Part shown: positions 1 to 9,616 of the stretch, piece after piece
How positions within the stretch are numbered: position 1 is the stretch's first letter
How the letters are laid out: every line of letters starts with the position of its first letter
From: an uncultured Porphyromonadaceae bacterium
GTDB taxonomy: Bacteria; Bacteroidota; Bacteroidia; Bacteroidales; Muribaculaceae
Reading direction: 5' to 3'
DNA: 64,000 nucleotides
Assembly: GCA_947175495.1 (NCBI GenBank)
Contig: CAMWNB010000003.1
Span: forward strand, 24,248-88,247
Made by a program: the position numbers and the translations under genes
Notes under the pieces: model-generated
Told to the model about the DNA's origin: nothing
The model's database searches: none
The model's input: only the letters and a program-made list of their open reading frames with translations

Positions 1-1057
1 CGATGACATCCTGTATCTCGCCGTTCATGAATGTGGCGAGATTGTAGATGGTGTAGTTGATGCGATGGTCGGTGATGCGTCCCTGCGGGTAGTTGTAGGT
101 GCGTATCTTGGCGGAGCGGTCGCCGGTGCTGACCATGGTCTTGCGTCGGGAGGCGATGTCGTCGATATACTTCTGGTGTTCCTTGTCGTAGATAAATGTG
201 CGGAGACGGCTGAGAGCACGCTCCTTGTTCTTGGGCTGATCGCGTGTCTCGGTGCATTCGATGAGTATCTCTTCGGTTTCGCCTGTGTTGGGGTTGCGCC
301 ACATGTAGCGCAGTCGCACGCCGGACTCTACCTTGTTGACATTCTGGCCGCCGGCTCCTCCCGAGCGGAAAGTGTCCCACTTGATTTCGCCTTCGTTGAT
401 TTCCACATCAAATGGTTCGGCCTCGGGGAGTACGGCCACGGTGGCGGCTGATGTGTGGACGCGTCCCTGCGTTTCTGTGGCCGGCACCCGCTGCACCCTG
501 TGTACGCCGCTTTCGTACTTGAGCACGCCGTACACACCATCGCCGGTAACACTGAGCACCACCTCTTTATAGCCTCCTGCGGCGCCTTCGCTGGCCGAGG
601 TGACAGCGACGTTCCAACCTCGGCTCTCGCAGAAGCGGATGTACATTTTGCACAGGTCGCCGGCGAATATTGCAGCCTCGTCGCCGCCGGTGCCACCGCG
701 GATTTCGAGTATGGCATTCTTTCCGTCCTCCGGGTCGGCAGGGATGAGCAGCAGCTTTATTTCTTCTTCAAGGCGTGGCAGCTCGGCCTGTGCGGCATCG
801 ATTTGCTCTCGGGCCATTTGGCGCAGTTCGGGGTCGGATTCGGCCTCGAGCAGTTCTTTGCCGTCAGCCACATCCGCTATTAGAGATCGATAGCGTCTGG
901 TGGCGTCGGTGAGGCGTTGTAGTTCCTTATATTCTTTGGTAAGACGTACATAGCGCTTCATGTCGGCTATCACGTCGGGATCGGTTATGAGTGTGGCCAC
1001 CTCTTCGAATCGGGCTTCTATGCCGTCGAGGCGGGTGAGCAAAGATTGGTCAGCCAT
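1..1057 (-). CDS. prfA: Peptide chain release factor 1 (3' end cut by window edge)
   Basis: Class I release factor that recognises UAA/UAG in the ribosomal A site and triggers peptidyl-tRNA hydrolysis. The reading frame runs from an ATG at 1057 to the window edge (352 codons, no stop), so only the last few residues are missing for a family of about 355-370 aa. A PAT tripeptide near residues 192-194 fits the RF1 PxT codon-recognition motif (RF2 has SPF), and the catalytic GGQ lies at about 236-238 in [11 protein letters not shown]. The N-terminal third is helical and charged, as expected for domain 1. It is transcribed divergently from the porin gene, with its own TATCTTTG element 25 nt upstream. 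Identification is firm. Confidence 0.97.
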   Translation of the reverse strand, partial: MADQSLLTRLDGIEARFEEVATLITDPDVIADMKRYVRLTKEYKELQRLTDATRRYRSLIADVADGKELLEAESDPELRQMAREQIDAAQAELPRLEEEIKLLLIPADPEDGKNAILEIRGGTGGDEAAIFAGDLCKMYIRFCESRGWNVAVTSASEGAAGGYKEVVLSVTGDGVYGVLKYESGVHRVQRVPATETQGRVHTSAATVAVLPEAEPFDVEINEGEIKWDTFRSGGAGGQNVNKVESGVRLRYMWRNPNTGETEEILIECTETRDQPKNKERALSRLRTFIYDKEHQKYIDDIASRRKTMVSTGDRSAKIRTYNYPQGRITDHRINYTIYNLATFMNGEIQDVI

Positions 1058-1082
1058 GCGTTTTGTCGGTGATAATTTTGTG

Positions 1083-1090
1083 CAAAGATA
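1083..1090 (-). promoter_or_regulatory. -7 promoter element for prfA
   Basis: TATCTTTG on the minus strand matches the Bacteroidetes -7 consensus TAnnTTTG and lies 25 nt upstream of the prfA ATG. No clear -33 TTG was identified at the right spacing. Confidence 0.6.
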
Positions 1091-1105
1091 CGAATAAGTC
1101 GAGAG

Positions 1106-1129
1106 AAAAAGCAAATGAATTTGCTTTTT
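1106..1129. repeat. Perfect 10-bp inverted repeat in the prfA/porin divergent region
   Basis: AAAAAGCAAA and TTTGCTTTTT form a perfect 10-bp stem around a TGAA loop. It sits just upstream of the prfA -7 element, about where the -33 region and upstream contacts would be. Both neighbouring genes are transcribed away from it, so it has nothing obvious to terminate; an operator role is possible but only inferred. Confidence 0.55.
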
Positions 1130-1238
1130 CCGAGCGCGAGTATCTAAGACATAGTCAAAGATACGAGAAAACGCGGATTTTATATGTTTTGATGATGAAA
1201 GTATCCAAGTGCTTAGTCGAAGATGCGAAAAAAAGTAG

Positions 1239-1246
1239 TAACTTTG
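1239..1246 (+). promoter_or_regulatory. -7 promoter element for the porin gene
   Basis: TAACTTTG matches TAnnTTTG and ends 7 nt before the ATG at 1254, implying a very short 5' leader. A matching -33 TTG is not evident. Confidence 0.55.
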
Positions 1247-1253
1247 CGCTCGT

Positions 1254-3239
1254 ATGTACAAGGTTTATATAGCACTATTCATTATATTATTGTCGCCGGT
1301 GGTTGCAATGGGTCAAAGCAAGAAGCAGCCGGTGGCACCTGCCACGGCGTGGGAGCCGCTGCAGCCGCTCGGACTGCGCGAGCCCTGCGGCATTGATACG
1401 CTTGAGTACAATTACTTTCAAGCGTCTATTCCATCGGCACGCAGCATTGCGTGGGCTACGACAGGCAACTATGGCGCAGAGGGAATCAACATGATTTTCG
1501 ATGAGCGGTTGCCGGTGAGCGAGTTCTTTTTGGGTGATGCGTTGCGCACTTGGAAACCGCGCACTCGCAAGTTTTACAACTCCCGTGTGCCCATGACGCT
1601 GCTTGGATATACAACCGGTGGTGGTCGCGACAATGCGCAGGACCATCTTACCGCAACTTTTTCGGGCAACATCAACAAGCGTTCGCAGGTAGGGGCTATG
1701 CTTGACTATCTTTATTCTAAAGGTTCGTACAACAACCAGGCCACCAACGACATGACATGGGGCTTCTCCGGTTCGCACATAGGTGACCGTTACGAATTTC
1801 AAGGATATTTCTATCATTACAATCTGGTGAACAAGGAGAATGGTGGTATCACCGACGTTCTCTATATTACCGATCCTGCCGAGGTGCAGGGCGGTGTGAC
1901 TACGGTGGATCCCAAGAGTATACCTACGCGCCTGAGCAATGCCCACACGCGCAACGTTGGCACCGATCTGTGGCTTAACAACCGTTATAAGGTGGGATTC
2001 TGGCGCACTGATGCGACTGTTGATTCTCTCGACAACGAGATTCCCGACTCGCTGCAGACGCACACCTATGTGCCGGTGACGTCGTTTGTATGGACGCTGC
2101 ACTATCGCGAGCAGAAACATATATTCACCAACCGGTCGGCATCGGAGGCTGCTGATTTCTTCGAAAACACCTATATGACCAATAACGGCACATACGACCG
2201 CACTACCTACTGGGCTCTCACCAACACTGTGGGCGTGCAGTTGCTCGAAGGATTCCACAAATATGCGCCGTTCGGACTTTCGGCTTATCTGACGTATGAG
2301 ATGCGCCGTTTCAACCAGACTCCGGATTCGACAGATCATGCCAATTACGAAGCGCTCGGCCTGTCGCCATTGCCGGAAGGCGCCGCCGACATGGCGGCAA
2401 GAGAGTCACAGAACCTTGCATGGGCCGGCGCACAGCTGACGAAGCTGCGCGGGTCGGTATTGACGTATGACGCCACAGCCGAACTGGGAGTAATTGGCGA
2501 TGTAGCCGGCGACTTGCGCATACGCGGGAATGTGCGTTCTCGGGTCCCTCTGCTGGGCGACTCTATGCGCGTGCATGCCTACGGCGAATTTCTCAATGAG
2601 GAGACTCCGTATCTGATGCGCCACTATCGTTCCAATCATTTTATATGGAACAACGATTTCGGAAAACAGCGCACCTATGCTTTCGGCGGCACAGTGCAGA
2701 TGGGGCGTACAGGCACAACGCTTAGCGCCGGAGTGAAAAACCTTCAAAACTATGTGTACTTCGGATCTGACGCGTTGCCGGTGCAGCACGATGGCAATGT
2801 GCAGGTGTTCCACGCCACTCTGCAGCAGAATTTTCGCGTGGGTATTTTCAACTGGCGCAACAAGGTGACATATCAGACCTCGACCAACGATAATGTGTTG
2901 CCTCTGCCCAGGCTTGCAGTGTACAGCAACATGTTTCTGCTGTTCCGAGTGGCCACACTGAATGTGCAACTCGGCGTGGACTGCGACTGGTATACGAAAT
3001 ACTATGCGCCGGCTTATCAGCCCGCGACTGCAAGTTTCATAAATCAGCACGAGGTGAAACTCGGCAATTACCCGTTTATGAACGTGTATGCCAACATGAA
3101 GCTTGGCCGCACTCGCTTCTATGTGATGATGAGCCACATCAACCAGGGCTGGTTCTCCAACGACTATTTCTCGGTAGTGGATTATCCGCTGAACCCGCGG
3201 CGTTTCCAACTCGGTCTCAGCGTGGACTTCGCCAACTAA
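1254..3239 (+). CDS. Putative outer-membrane porin (Porin_10-like)
   Basis: 661-aa predicted beta-barrel protein. It opens with a short hydrophobic signal peptide (IALFIILLSPVVAMGQ, cleavage after about residue 20) and continues with aromatic-rich alternating segments typical of outer-membrane barrels. The N-terminal block (GIDTLEYNYFQ, then NFYNSR-like and TGGGRDNAQDHLTATFSGN segments) resembles the Bacteroidetes putative porin family (PF14121, Porin_10). Inferred role is general solute passage across the outer membrane. The ATG at 1254 is chosen because the promoter element lies immediately upstream. The solute-binding-like gene follows 36 nt later in the same direction. The family call is from memory of sequence style, not a search. 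Confidence 0.75.
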   Translation: MYKVYIALFIILLSPVVAMGQSKKQPVAPATAWEPLQPLGLREPCGIDTLEYNYFQASIPSARSIAWATTGNYGAEGINMIFDERLPVSEFFLGDALRTWKPRTRKFYNSRVPMTLLGYTTGGGRDNAQDHLTATFSGNINKRSQVGAMLDYLYSKGSYNNQATNDMTWGFSGSHIGDRYEFQGYFYHYNLVNKENGGITDVLYITDPAEVQGGVTTVDPKSIPTRLSNAHTRNVGTDLWLNNRYKVGFWRTDATVDSLDNEIPDSLQTHTYVPVTSFVWTLHYREQKHIFTNRSASEAADFFENTYMTNNGTYDRTTYWALTNTVGVQLLEGFHKYAPFGLSAYLTYEMRRFNQTPDSTDHANYEALGLSPLPEGAADMAARESQNLAWAGAQLTKLRGSVLTYDATAELGVIGDVAGDLRIRGNVRSRVPLLGDSMRVHAYGEFLNEETPYLMRHYRSNHFIWNNDFGKQRTYAFGGTVQMGRTGTTLSAGVKNLQNYVYFGSDALPVQHDGNVQVFHATLQQNFRVGIFNWRNKVTYQTSTNDNVLPLPRLAVYSNMFLLFRVATLNVQLGVDCDWYTKYYAPAYQPATASFINQHEVKLGNYPFMNVYANMKLGRTRFYVMMSHINQGWFSNDYFSVVDYPLNPRRFQLGLSVDFAN

Positions 3240-3251
3240 TCGGCGCCCCGG

Positions 3252-3269
3252 GCGTTTTATTAAAAACGC
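3252..3269 (+). repeat. Small hairpin ahead of the solute-binding-like gene
   Basis: GCGTTTT and AAAACGC form a 7-bp stem with a 4-nt loop, ending 6 nt before the ATG at 3276. It could affect translation start or act as a weak intercistronic terminator; nothing more can be said. Confidence 0.35.
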
Positions 3270-3275
3270 TGAATT

Positions 3276-4112
3276 ATGAAAAAACTCAAAAGTATTAACG
3301 GACGCATGCCTTTGCTCGTGGGCGGGCTGGCGTTGGTTCTTGCTCTCATGTGGGCGCTTGGGCGCTGTAGCAGCCGGCCGGAAGGGACTTTTGCTTTTTC
3401 CGACAGGCATCCCGAAGGCGACACAGTGCATGTGGCCATAGAGATGTCGCCGCTGCTGTATTCTCGACAGGGCGACAGCATAGTTGGTCTTGACTATGAA
3501 ATAATACGCCACATTGCCGCCGCCCATAATCTGCAGGTAAGCTTCCGGCCTTTCGTTCCGCTTCATTTTGCCCTTGAAGGACTTGAGGCGGGAACGTTCG
3601 ATGTCGTGGTGGCCGCCCTTCCCGCTACGACAGCCACACGTGAGCGTTACCATATGACCAACAGTGTGTACACCGGCCGGCAGACCCTCGTGCAACTGCG
3701 CGACAGTGCCACCGGGAAACCACACATAGATTCGCAGGAAAAACTTGCCGGCCATCGCGTGTGGGTCGTGGCCAAGTCGCCGTATGCCGACCGCCTCTCC
3801 AATCTCGGTGCGGAACTTGGCGATACTATTTATGTAGAGTCGTCACCCGACTACTCGGCCGAGCATCTGTGCCTGCTGACGGCATCGGGAGAAATTCCGC
3901 GCGCAGTGGTTGATGAGGCCACGGCACGGCGTATCGCTGCAGACTATCCGCAGCTCGACGTGTCTGTGCCCGTGTCGTTCAATCAGTTCCAGAGCTGGGC
4001 GGTGGGACGCGAAGAACTTCGCGATAGCTTTAATGTGTGGCTCGAAGAGTTCCGCGCTACGGCCGCTTACGATTCTCTTGTGACCAGATACATTTCCGGC
4101 GTCGGAGACTGA
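3276..4112 (+). CDS. Membrane-anchored periplasmic solute-binding-like protein (SBP_bac_3 / MltF N-domain type)
   Basis: 278 aa. Residues about 12-30 are a hydrophobic signal or anchor followed by Arg-Cys-Ser-Ser; the lipobox is imperfect because Arg occupies the -1 position, so lipidation is uncertain. From about residue 50 the pattern (VAIEMSPLLY, GLDYEIIRHIAAAHN, LEAGTFDVVVAALPATTATR, and a second-lobe EKLAGHRVWVV) is that of family 3 solute-binding proteins, as also found in the N-terminal half of the MltF transglycosylase. The protein ends at about 275 aa, so there is no lytic transglycosylase domain. No transporter genes are adjacent, so it may be a sensor or a stand-alone binding protein. 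Ligand unknown. Confidence 0.7.
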   Translation: MKKLKSINGRMPLLVGGLALVLALMWALGRCSSRPEGTFAFSDRHPEGDTVHVAIEMSPLLYSRQGDSIVGLDYEIIRHIAAAHNLQVSFRPFVPLHFALEGLEAGTFDVVVAALPATTATRERYHMTNSVYTGRQTLVQLRDSATGKPHIDSQEKLAGHRVWVVAKSPYADRLSNLGAELGDTIYVESSPDYSAEHLCLLTASGEIPRAVVDEATARRIAADYPQLDVSVPVSFNQFQSWAVGREELRDSFNVWLEEFRATAAYDSLVTRYISGVGD

Positions 4113-4135
4113 TGCATACAAGGGGGGCTGGGCGT

Positions 4136-4167
4136 TTTGCATCATGTCGGTATTTTTTGTAATTTTG
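4136..4167 (+). promoter_or_regulatory. Full promoter for prfC (TTTG-N20-TAATTTTG)
   Basis: TTTG at 4136-4139, a 20-nt spacer, then TAATTTTG at 4160-4167: a textbook Bacteroidetes -33/-7 promoter. It argues for the prfC start at 4191 and against an upstream in-frame TTG at 4137, which lies within the promoter. Confidence 0.75.
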
Positions 4168-4190
4168 CAAATTATTACGGAAATACTCAC

Positions 4191-5771
4191 ATGGCCACTA
4201 TCAATCAAGAAATAGAGCGCCGGCGCACATTTGCTATCATATCGCACCCTGACGCCGGCAAGACGACACTTACAGAGAAACTTCTGCTATTTGGCGGCGC
4301 TATCCACATTGCAGGCGCAGTCAAAAGCAACAAGATAAAGAAAACAGCCACCAGCGACTGGATGGAAATCGAAAAACAGCGCGGCATTTCAGTGGCCACT
4401 TCTGTCATGGGATTCAACTATGGCGACTACAAAATCAACATCCTCGACACCCCCGGCCACCAGGATTTTGCCGAGGATACATATCGCACGCTCACGGCCG
4501 TAGACAGCGTAATCATCGTGGTCGACGTGGCGAAAGGCGTGGAGATGCAGACCCGCAAACTCATGGAGGTTTGCCGCATGCGCAACACGCCGGTAATCAT
4601 ATTCGTAAACAAGCTCGACCGCGAGGGTCGCGATCCGTTTGAAATCCTTGACGAGCTGGAGGCGGAATTGAAAATCGCAGTGCGTCCTCTCTCGTGGCCC
4701 ATCGGTATAGGGGCAAAATTCAAGGGCGTTTACAATATCTATGAGAACACCCTCGACCTGTTCCAGCCCGACAAGCAGAAGGTGAGCGAGCGCGTGGAAA
4801 TCGACGATGTGAACGACCCTCGCGTCGATGCCGCCGTGGGAGAGGCCGACGCTACCCGTCTGCGTGACGATCTTGAACTTATAGAAGGTGTATATCCGGA
4901 ATTCGATGTGACGCCATATCTGCAGGGCAAGCTTGCTCCTGTGTTCTTTGGTTCTGCGCTTAACACATTCGGCGTGAAAGAATTGCTCGACTGCTTTGTG
5001 AAGATTGCGCCATCGCCACGTCCAGTAGAGACTGAGGAGCGCACGGTGCGCCCCGAGGAAGAAAAATTCTCGGGCTTCGTGTTCAAGATACATGCCAACA
5101 TGGACCCCAACCATCGCAGTTGTATTGCTTTTGTGAAGGTGTGCAGCGGGCGCTTCGAGCGCAATAGCCCATACAAGCAGGTGCGCAGTGGCAAGGTGAT
5201 GAAATTTTCCGCACCTACAGCTTTCATGGCACAGAAAAAAAGTATCGTGGACGAAGCTTATCCCGGTGATATTGTCGGCCTGCCCGACACCGGCAACTTT
5301 AAAATCGGCGACACGCTCACGGAAGGCGAGGATATTCATTTCAAGGGATTGCCAAGCTTCTCGCCGGAGATGTTCAAGTACATCGAAAACACCGACCCCA
5401 TGAAGAGCAAACAGCTCGAGAAGGGCATACAACAGCTTATGGACGAAGGCGTTGCGCAGTTGTTTGTCAATCAGTTTAACGGACGCAAAATCATCGGCAC
5501 TGTAGGGCAGCTGCAGTTCGAGGTCATTCAATACCGTCTGCTGCACGAATATGGTGCCCAGTGTCGCTGGGAGCCCATCTCGCTTTACAAGGCTTGTTGG
5601 ATAGAGAGCGACGACAGCGATGCACTGGCGGCATTCAAGAAGCGCAAGCATCAGTTCATGGCCGTCGATCGCGAAGGCCGCGATGTGTTCCTTGCCGATT
5701 CCAACTATGTGCTTCAGATGGCTCAAAACGACTTTCCGAAGATACGTTTTCACTTCAGCTCTGAATTTTAA
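4191..5771 (+). CDS. prfC: Peptide chain release factor 3 (RF3 GTPase)
   Basis: 526 aa, the usual RF3 length. RF3 is a translational GTPase that recycles RF1/RF2 from the ribosome after peptide release. The P-loop HPDAGKTT lies near the N-terminus, followed by the switch region ([11 protein letters not shown]), DTPGHQDF (G3) and NKLDREGRD (G4). The C-terminal half carries the RF3-specific domain ([16 protein letters not shown]). Start at ATG 4191 ([14 protein letters not shown]) is supported by the promoter position. It lies 78 nt after the solute-binding-like gene and has its own promoter, so it is probably a separate transcription unit. Confidence 0.97.
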   Translation: MATINQEIERRRTFAIISHPDAGKTTLTEKLLLFGGAIHIAGAVKSNKIKKTATSDWMEIEKQRGISVATSVMGFNYGDYKINILDTPGHQDFAEDTYRTLTAVDSVIIVVDVAKGVEMQTRKLMEVCRMRNTPVIIFVNKLDREGRDPFEILDELEAELKIAVRPLSWPIGIGAKFKGVYNIYENTLDLFQPDKQKVSERVEIDDVNDPRVDAAVGEADATRLRDDLELIEGVYPEFDVTPYLQGKLAPVFFGSALNTFGVKELLDCFVKIAPSPRPVETEERTVRPEEEKFSGFVFKIHANMDPNHRSCIAFVKVCSGRFERNSPYKQVRSGKVMKFSAPTAFMAQKKSIVDEAYPGDIVGLPDTGNFKIGDTLTEGEDIHFKGLPSFSPEMFKYIENTDPMKSKQLEKGIQQLMDEGVAQLFVNQFNGRKIIGTVGQLQFEVIQYRLLHEYGAQCRWEPISLYKACWIESDDSDALAAFKKRKHQFMAVDREGRDVFLADSNYVLQMAQNDFPKIRFHFSSEF

Positions 5772-5804
5772 GTCTTTTATTGCAATATTTCGCAAAAAAA
5801 GATA

Positions 5805-5812
5805 TATCTTTG
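5805..5812 (+). promoter_or_regulatory. -7 promoter element for sppA
   Basis: TATCTTTG, with ATTG ending at 5782 (22 nt upstream) as a plausible -33. It lies 21 nt before the ATG at 5834, and a longer in-frame start at 5780 would fall upstream of it. Confidence 0.6.
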
Positions 5813-5833
5813 TCGAAAATACTACAATTGACG

Positions 5834-7606
5834 ATGCTCAAACGCTTTTTCATCTCCATGCTCGGCACTGTGGCCGGCGTGTTTATCAGCGGCATTCTCG
5901 CCGTATTGGTTATACTTATGGCCGTAGGCATGATAGCCGGCAAGTCGCTGGGAGGCGGTTCGGGAGTGCAGGATCACTCCATTCTCCATATCAAACTTGA
6001 CGGAGACCTTGCCGAACGTATGTCTACGCCTTCGTTGATGGAAATGGTGCAGGGCGACATGGGGCCGTCGCTGGCTCTTGACGAACTGCGCGCGGCGCTT
6101 GCTAAGGCAGCCGACGACAAAAAAGTGGATGGCATATTCCTTGACTGCGGCAGTTTTGCTGCCGGCGCTGCAAGTTGCGAAGAGCTCGTCGGCTACATCA
6201 GAGATTTCAAGAGCAAAAGCGGCAAGTGGGTATATGCCTACGCCGACAGTTACGCGCAGGGTGCCTATCTGGTGGCTTCCACTGCCGACAGTATATTTGT
6301 CAACCCCATAGGTTCGGTCGATGTGCACGGCACTGCTTCAGCCACTCCTTTCTTCAAGGATCTTCTTGACAAAGTGGGTGTAAAGATGCAGATAATCAAG
6401 GTGGGAACCTACAAGAGCGCCGTCGAGCCTTTTATCCTCAACGAAATGAGCGCTCCCGCACGCCTTCAGCAGCAAGAGTACGTCGACAGTATATGGCACT
6501 ATCTCAGTGCCACTATTGCGGCAGGCCGCAACACCGAAGCCGCTGCCGTGACCGGATGGGCTGACAGCATTTGTGCCACCTGGACCACGGCCAGGACTAT
6601 ATCCGGCGGCCTCGCCGATGCTGCAGTATATCGCCGCACTATGGAGGACCGCCTTCGCGCTCTCACTGACCTCAAGGACGATGAGGATTTGCGCTACGTT
6701 ACGCCGGCCGAATATCTCGCAGTTTCCGCCAACCCTCTCAAATCTCTTGAAGAGAAAAAGCACATCGCTGTGCTTTATGCCTGTGGCGACATTGTGGACA
6801 GTGGCAAAGGTGGTATCGTGGGAGAGACCATGGTGCCCGAAATCATTAAGCTGGCCGACAACGACAAGGTGAAAGGCCTCGTGTTGCGCGTCAACAGCGG
6901 CGGCGGTAGCGCGTTCGCCTCCGAACAGATTTGGGAAGCGCTTGAATACTTCAAAAGCAAGGATAAGCCCTTCTATGTGTCGATGGGCGATTACGCTGCC
7001 AGCGGAGGGTACTATATCTCTTGTGGCGCGGACAAGATCTACGCCGACGCGACCACCCTTACCGGTTCTATCGGTGTGTTCGGTATGATTCCCGAAGCCT
7101 CCGAACTGTTGAACAACAAGCTCGGAGTGCATTTCAGCGTGGTGCAGAGCAACCCCAATGCAGCCTTCCCTGTATTCTTCAAACCTCTCACGCCCGACCA
7201 GATGGCTGCCATGCAGGCCAACGTGGACAACACATATGCTCTGTTTACGCAACGCGTAGCCGATGGACGCGACTTGCCGGTCGACAGCGTGCGCAGCATA
7301 GCTGAAGGTAGAGTATGGGTGGGATCTTCCGCCCTTCGCCTTGGTCTTGTAGATGAGTTGGCAGCACTGCCCGACGTAATAAAGGCTATGGCATCGGCGA
7401 CCGGTCTTGATGCTGATCAGACCGTGACCTATCCAAAGAACGAGGACGACATGTGGATGCAGCTTTTGCGCGAGAGCAAAGCGCTTGACGGCGCCCGTGC
7501 TGCCGCAGGCTACAGCCCTCTCGAGCGCCGCGCTCTGCAGGTGGCCGAGCATATAGTGAAACAGAATCCGCTCCAGGCCCGTATGCCCATGACAATCATT
7601 CGCTAA
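5834..7606 (+). CDS. sppA: Signal peptide peptidase SppA, 67K type
   Basis: 590-aa membrane serine protease of family S49 that degrades cleaved signal peptides. An N-terminal transmembrane helix (about residues 6-36) is followed by two tandem S49 domains, as in the long E. coli type. The catalytic dyad is visible: Lys about 194 in GTYKSAVEPF (first domain) and Ser about 390 in DYAASGGYYIS (second domain). The start at 5834 (MLKRFF) is preferred over an in-frame upstream ATG because of the promoter position. lpxK follows 19 nt downstream and could share the transcript. Confidence 0.95.
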   Translation: MLKRFFISMLGTVAGVFISGILAVLVILMAVGMIAGKSLGGGSGVQDHSILHIKLDGDLAERMSTPSLMEMVQGDMGPSLALDELRAALAKAADDKKVDGIFLDCGSFAAGAASCEELVGYIRDFKSKSGKWVYAYADSYAQGAYLVASTADSIFVNPIGSVDVHGTASATPFFKDLLDKVGVKMQIIKVGTYKSAVEPFILNEMSAPARLQQQEYVDSIWHYLSATIAAGRNTEAAAVTGWADSICATWTTARTISGGLADAAVYRRTMEDRLRALTDLKDDEDLRYVTPAEYLAVSANPLKSLEEKKHIAVLYACGDIVDSGKGGIVGETMVPEIIKLADNDKVKGLVLRVNSGGGSAFASEQIWEALEYFKSKDKPFYVSMGDYAASGGYYISCGADKIYADATTLTGSIGVFGMIPEASELLNNKLGVHFSVVQSNPNAAFPVFFKPLTPDQMAAMQANVDNTYALFTQRVADGRDLPVDSVRSIAEGRVWVGSSALRLGLVDELAALPDVIKAMASATGLDADQTVTYPKNEDDMWMQLLRESKALDGARAAAGYSPLERRALQVAEHIVKQNPLQARMPMTIIR

Positions 7607-7625
7607 CCGGAATATATCTGCGACT

Positions 7626-8729
7626 TTGACACTGAAATCTTTCATACGCCATGCCGTTCTGCTCCCGTGCTCAAAAATGTACGGCGCAGCGGTGTATGTG
7701 CGCAACAAGATGTTCGACTGGAGCATCTTGAAACAGCACACTTTCGGTGTACCGGTCATAGTTGTCGGGAATATCGCGGTAGGCGGCACAGGTAAAACTC
7801 CGCATGTGGAGTTCATCCTGAATGCCATGTGCAACAGCCATCACGTGGCATTTCTCAGCCGCGGATACAAACGACGCACCAAAGGATTCGTGATGGCTAC
7901 ATCCAAGAGCACGCCGCGCGACATCGGCGACGAGGCTTACCAGATTTACCATAAGTTCGGCGGCCGCGTGCCCGTTGCCGTGTGTGAGGATAGGGTGAAC
8001 GGCATACGCGAGCTGCTCAACATTGATCCTGCCATCAACATGCTCGTGCTTGACGATGCTTTCCAGCACCGCTACGTCAAGCCTACGGTTGCAGTGGTCG
8101 TGACAGAGTACAACAGACCCGTGTTCGAGGATAAACTGTTGCCTTTCGGCAGGCTGCGCGAGAGCGTAAGGGCGATTAACCGCTCAGACATCGTAGTGGT
8201 GAGCAAGTGTCCGACGCACATGAAACCATTGGACTACCGCATTTTCAGCAATAATATCAATCTCTTTCCTTGTCAAAGTCTGTTTTTCTCGCGTTATACC
8301 TACAGACCTCTGCGACCGCTCTTTCCGGATACTGTGGGCCGTATTCCGTATCTTGATTGGCTCGGAGAGGACGACACGGTGCTGGCCGTGGCCGGCATAG
8401 GCAATCCGCGTCCATTCGTGAGATATCTGAAAAGTTTCAGTTTCCGGGTGAAAGTGAACGTGTTCGCCGACCACCACAACTATACCCGCAAGGACATAGA
8501 ACTGCTGCGCAAACGCTACAACGAAATGCGTGGCAACAACAAGATAATAGTCACTACCGAAAAGGACGCCGTGCGTCTCAGCTGCAACCCGTATTTTCCG
8601 CATGAACTCAAATCCGTGACATTCTATCTTCCCATTGAAGTGGAGTTCATGCCCAACGGTGCGGGGAGCGGCCCAGATTCGTTTGCCGACGCTATCCGAC
8701 AGACTATTCGCCGCAATATGCACGTTTGA
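7626..8729 (+). CDS. lpxK: Tetraacyldisaccharide 4'-kinase (lipid A 4'-kinase)
   Basis: 367 aa. Phosphorylates the 4'-position of tetraacyldisaccharide 1-phosphate to give lipid IVA at the inner membrane. The family's P-loop is present: VPVIVVGNIAVGGTGKTP at about 41-58, followed by FLSRGYKRR and the Asp-containing VLDDAFQHRYV. The N-terminal segment before the P-loop (MYGAAVYVRNKMFDW) matches the amphipathic membrane-binding start of LpxK. The start is a TTG at 7626: the first ATG (7677) would remove residues normally present, so TTG is the better call. Together with the Kdo transferase gene at 48 kb it shows that lipid A/Kdo is made. Confidence 0.93.
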   Translation: MTLKSFIRHAVLLPCSKMYGAAVYVRNKMFDWSILKQHTFGVPVIVVGNIAVGGTGKTPHVEFILNAMCNSHHVAFLSRGYKRRTKGFVMATSKSTPRDIGDEAYQIYHKFGGRVPVAVCEDRVNGIRELLNIDPAINMLVLDDAFQHRYVKPTVAVVVTEYNRPVFEDKLLPFGRLRESVRAINRSDIVVVSKCPTHMKPLDYRIFSNNINLFPCQSLFFSRYTYRPLRPLFPDTVGRIPYLDWLGEDDTVLAVAGIGNPRPFVRYLKSFSFRVKVNVFADHHNYTRKDIELLRKRYNEMRGNNKIIVTTEKDAVRLSCNPYFPHELKSVTFYLPIEVEFMPNGAGSGPDSFADAIRQTIRRNMHV

Positions 8730-8796
8730 ACTTAAATCATTCTGCAGGCGTTTTGCTATCATAAAAATCATAACCATTAGAAACAACCATCCAACC

Positions 8797-9609
8797 ATGC
8801 TCGAAAAAATCAAAGAAACGGCGGCATTTCTCGCCGGCAAAGTAGCAGAAATGCCCAAAACCGCCATCATCCTGGGCACCGGTCTCGGCACGCTCGTAGA
8901 CTTCATGGAGGACAAACAGTATATCCCCTATAAGGACATTCCCAACTTCCCCGTCAGCACCGTTGAGGGCCATAGCGGCAATCTCATCTTCGGCAAACTC
9001 GGAGGCAAACTCGTCATGGCCATGCAGGGACGCTTCCATTACTATGAGGGCTACGACATGAAGCAGGTGACTTTCCCCGTGCGTGTGATGCGCGCCCTCG
9101 GCGTCGAGACGCTCTTCGTCAGCAACGCAGCAGGCGGCATGAACAAGGAATTCAAGGTGGGCGACGTAATGGTAATCTGCGATCAGATTAACCTGTTCCC
9201 CGAGAATCCCCTGCGCGGTAAAAACTACAACGAACTTGGCGACCGCTTCCCCGCCATGACCGAACCCTACGACCACGCCCTCATCGCTCTGGCCGACAAA
9301 ATCGCAGCCGAGAAGCAGATTCGTCTGATGCACGGCGTATACGTCGGCACCACCGGTCCCACATTCGAGACTCCCGCCGAGTACGAGTATTTCCGCATCA
9401 TTGGCGGCGACGCAGTGGGCATGAGCACCGTGCCCGAAGTTATCGTGGCCCGTCATGGCGGAATGCGTGTTTTCGGCATCAGCGTTATCACCGACCTTGG
9501 CGGTAAGGATATCCACGACGTTCCCAGCCACGAAGAGGTGCAGCTGGCAGCCGTCAAGGCTCAGCCCACTGTTGTCACCCTCATGCGCGAAATGGTTGCA
9601 CGCTCTTGA
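8797..9609 (+). CDS. punA: Purine-nucleoside phosphorylase (inosine/guanosine, PNP-I trimeric type)
   Basis: 270 aa. Cleaves inosine and guanosine (and deoxy forms) with phosphate to free base plus ribose 1-phosphate for purine salvage. Family hallmarks: ILGTGLGTLVDFM near the N-terminus, VEGHSGNLIFGKLGG, MQGRFHYYEGY, VSNAAGGMNK, then GTTGPTFETPAEYEYFR and GMSTVPEVIVARHGGM. The ATG at 8797 is used because in-frame sequence upstream overlaps the end of lpxK and has no homology-like content. The 67-nt gap to lpxK has no clear TAnnTTTG, so it may be co-transcribed. thiL begins 7 nt after the stop. Confidence 0.93.
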   Translation: MLEKIKETAAFLAGKVAEMPKTAIILGTGLGTLVDFMEDKQYIPYKDIPNFPVSTVEGHSGNLIFGKLGGKLVMAMQGRFHYYEGYDMKQVTFPVRVMRALGVETLFVSNAAGGMNKEFKVGDVMVICDQINLFPENPLRGKNYNELGDRFPAMTEPYDHALIALADKIAAEKQIRLMHGVYVGTTGPTFETPAEYEYFRIIGGDAVGMSTVPEVIVARHGGMRVFGISVITDLGGKDIHDVPSHEEVQLAAVKAQPTVVTLMREMVARS

Positions 9610-9616
9610 ATTATAA

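Noticed and set aside
2406..3755. A 449-codon minus-strand frame across the porin and solute-binding genes
   Set aside because: It crosses the boundary of two well-supported plus-strand genes and has no recognisable content.
9610..9616. Thiamine riboswitch upstream of thiL
   Set aside because: The gap to punA is only 7 nt and no THI-box pattern is present.
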